From an uncultured Pseudomonadota bacterium (GTDB taxonomy: Bacteria > Pseudomonadota > Alphaproteobacteria > RF32 > CAG-239), in assembly GCA_949295025.1 (NCBI GenBank), contig CASFJK010000004.1, positions 21,004 through 85,003 on the forward strand: a stretch of DNA of 64,000 nt, given 5' to 3'. The notes under the pieces were generated by a model. It was not told where the DNA came from. It saw only the letters and a list, made by a program, of their open reading frames with translations, and searched no databases. Position 1 is the stretch's first letter; each line of letters begins with the position of its first letter. Below are positions 63,952 to 64,000 of this stretch, one piece after another. The position numbers were made by a program, and so were the translations under genes.

Positions 63952-64000
63952 GCATGAAATATATTTGGCTCGAACCAAGGTTCGTCTGGCTCGTAAGTGT

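Overview
This 64 kb window is an AT-rich bacterial chromosome segment from an alphaproteobacterium. The assignment rests on a set of lineage-typical genes: the CckA and ChpT phosphorelay proteins, the division-site ATPase MipZ, the DnaA regulator HdaA, an ATP12-type F1 assembly chaperone, hopanoid genes hpnCDE, and TrmFO. The tRNA-His still has the canonical G-1:C73 pair, which points to a Rhodospirillales- or Rickettsiales-side lineage rather than the Rhizobiales/Rhodobacterales/Caulobacterales group. Acetate-forming genes (pta-ackA), a group B-like [FeFe]-hydrogenase and the low GC suggest an anaerobic or microaerobic, possibly gut-associated, motile organism. Lifestyle and lineage are inferences.

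Layout. 1-4.0 kb: tail of a SPOR protein, a pentapeptide-repeat protein, and a divergent VirD4/TraG-like membrane ATPase. 4.1-10.1 kb: rarA-fluC, a small protein resembling only the N-terminal domain of ribosomal L7/L12, then rRNA pseudouridine synthase, AsmA, a short ATP12 chaperone and acylphosphatase. 10.1-13.6 kb (minus): two unknown genes, trhP and a DUF3108 protein. 13.7-21.2 kb: ddl-miaA, then the rod-shape operon mreB/mreC/mreD/mrdA/rodA. 21.2-21.5 kb: a 126-bp-period palindromic repeat. 21.5-25.8 kb: [FeFe]-hydrogenase-like protein (minus) and two tandem degenerate GGDEF-EAL proteins. 25.8-30.8 kb (minus): TetR regulator plus RND efflux adaptor and pump. 30.9-37.5 kb: an unknown helical protein, pta-ackA (minus), ndk, a DUF2066 protein and an AI-2E-family transporter.

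37.6-45.9 kb: a trimmed division and cell-wall cluster, mraY-ftsW-murG-murB-ftsQ-ftsA-ftsZ, with murD, murC and ddl missing from their usual places. 46-50 kb (minus): trmFO-hpnC-hpnD-hpnE. 50.2-53.3 kb: an unknown exported protein, chpT, a single-domain receiver and cheR. 53.4-58.9 kb (minus): hdaA by itself, and fliQ-fliR-flhB running into cckA. 58.9-63.7 kb (minus): dacC-mipZ, then pgm and a TM1410/GH114-like exported protein. The window ends with tRNA-His and its terminator.

Together the genes cover cell shape, division, cell-cycle control, flagellar export, envelope lipids and fermentative energy metabolism. The items most worth a second look are the palindromic repeat, the L7/L12-like microprotein, the pentapeptide/VirD4-like pair, the catalytically degenerate GGDEF-EAL pair, the hydrogenase and the reduced division cluster. 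No complete mobile element, CRISPR array or rRNA gene was seen.
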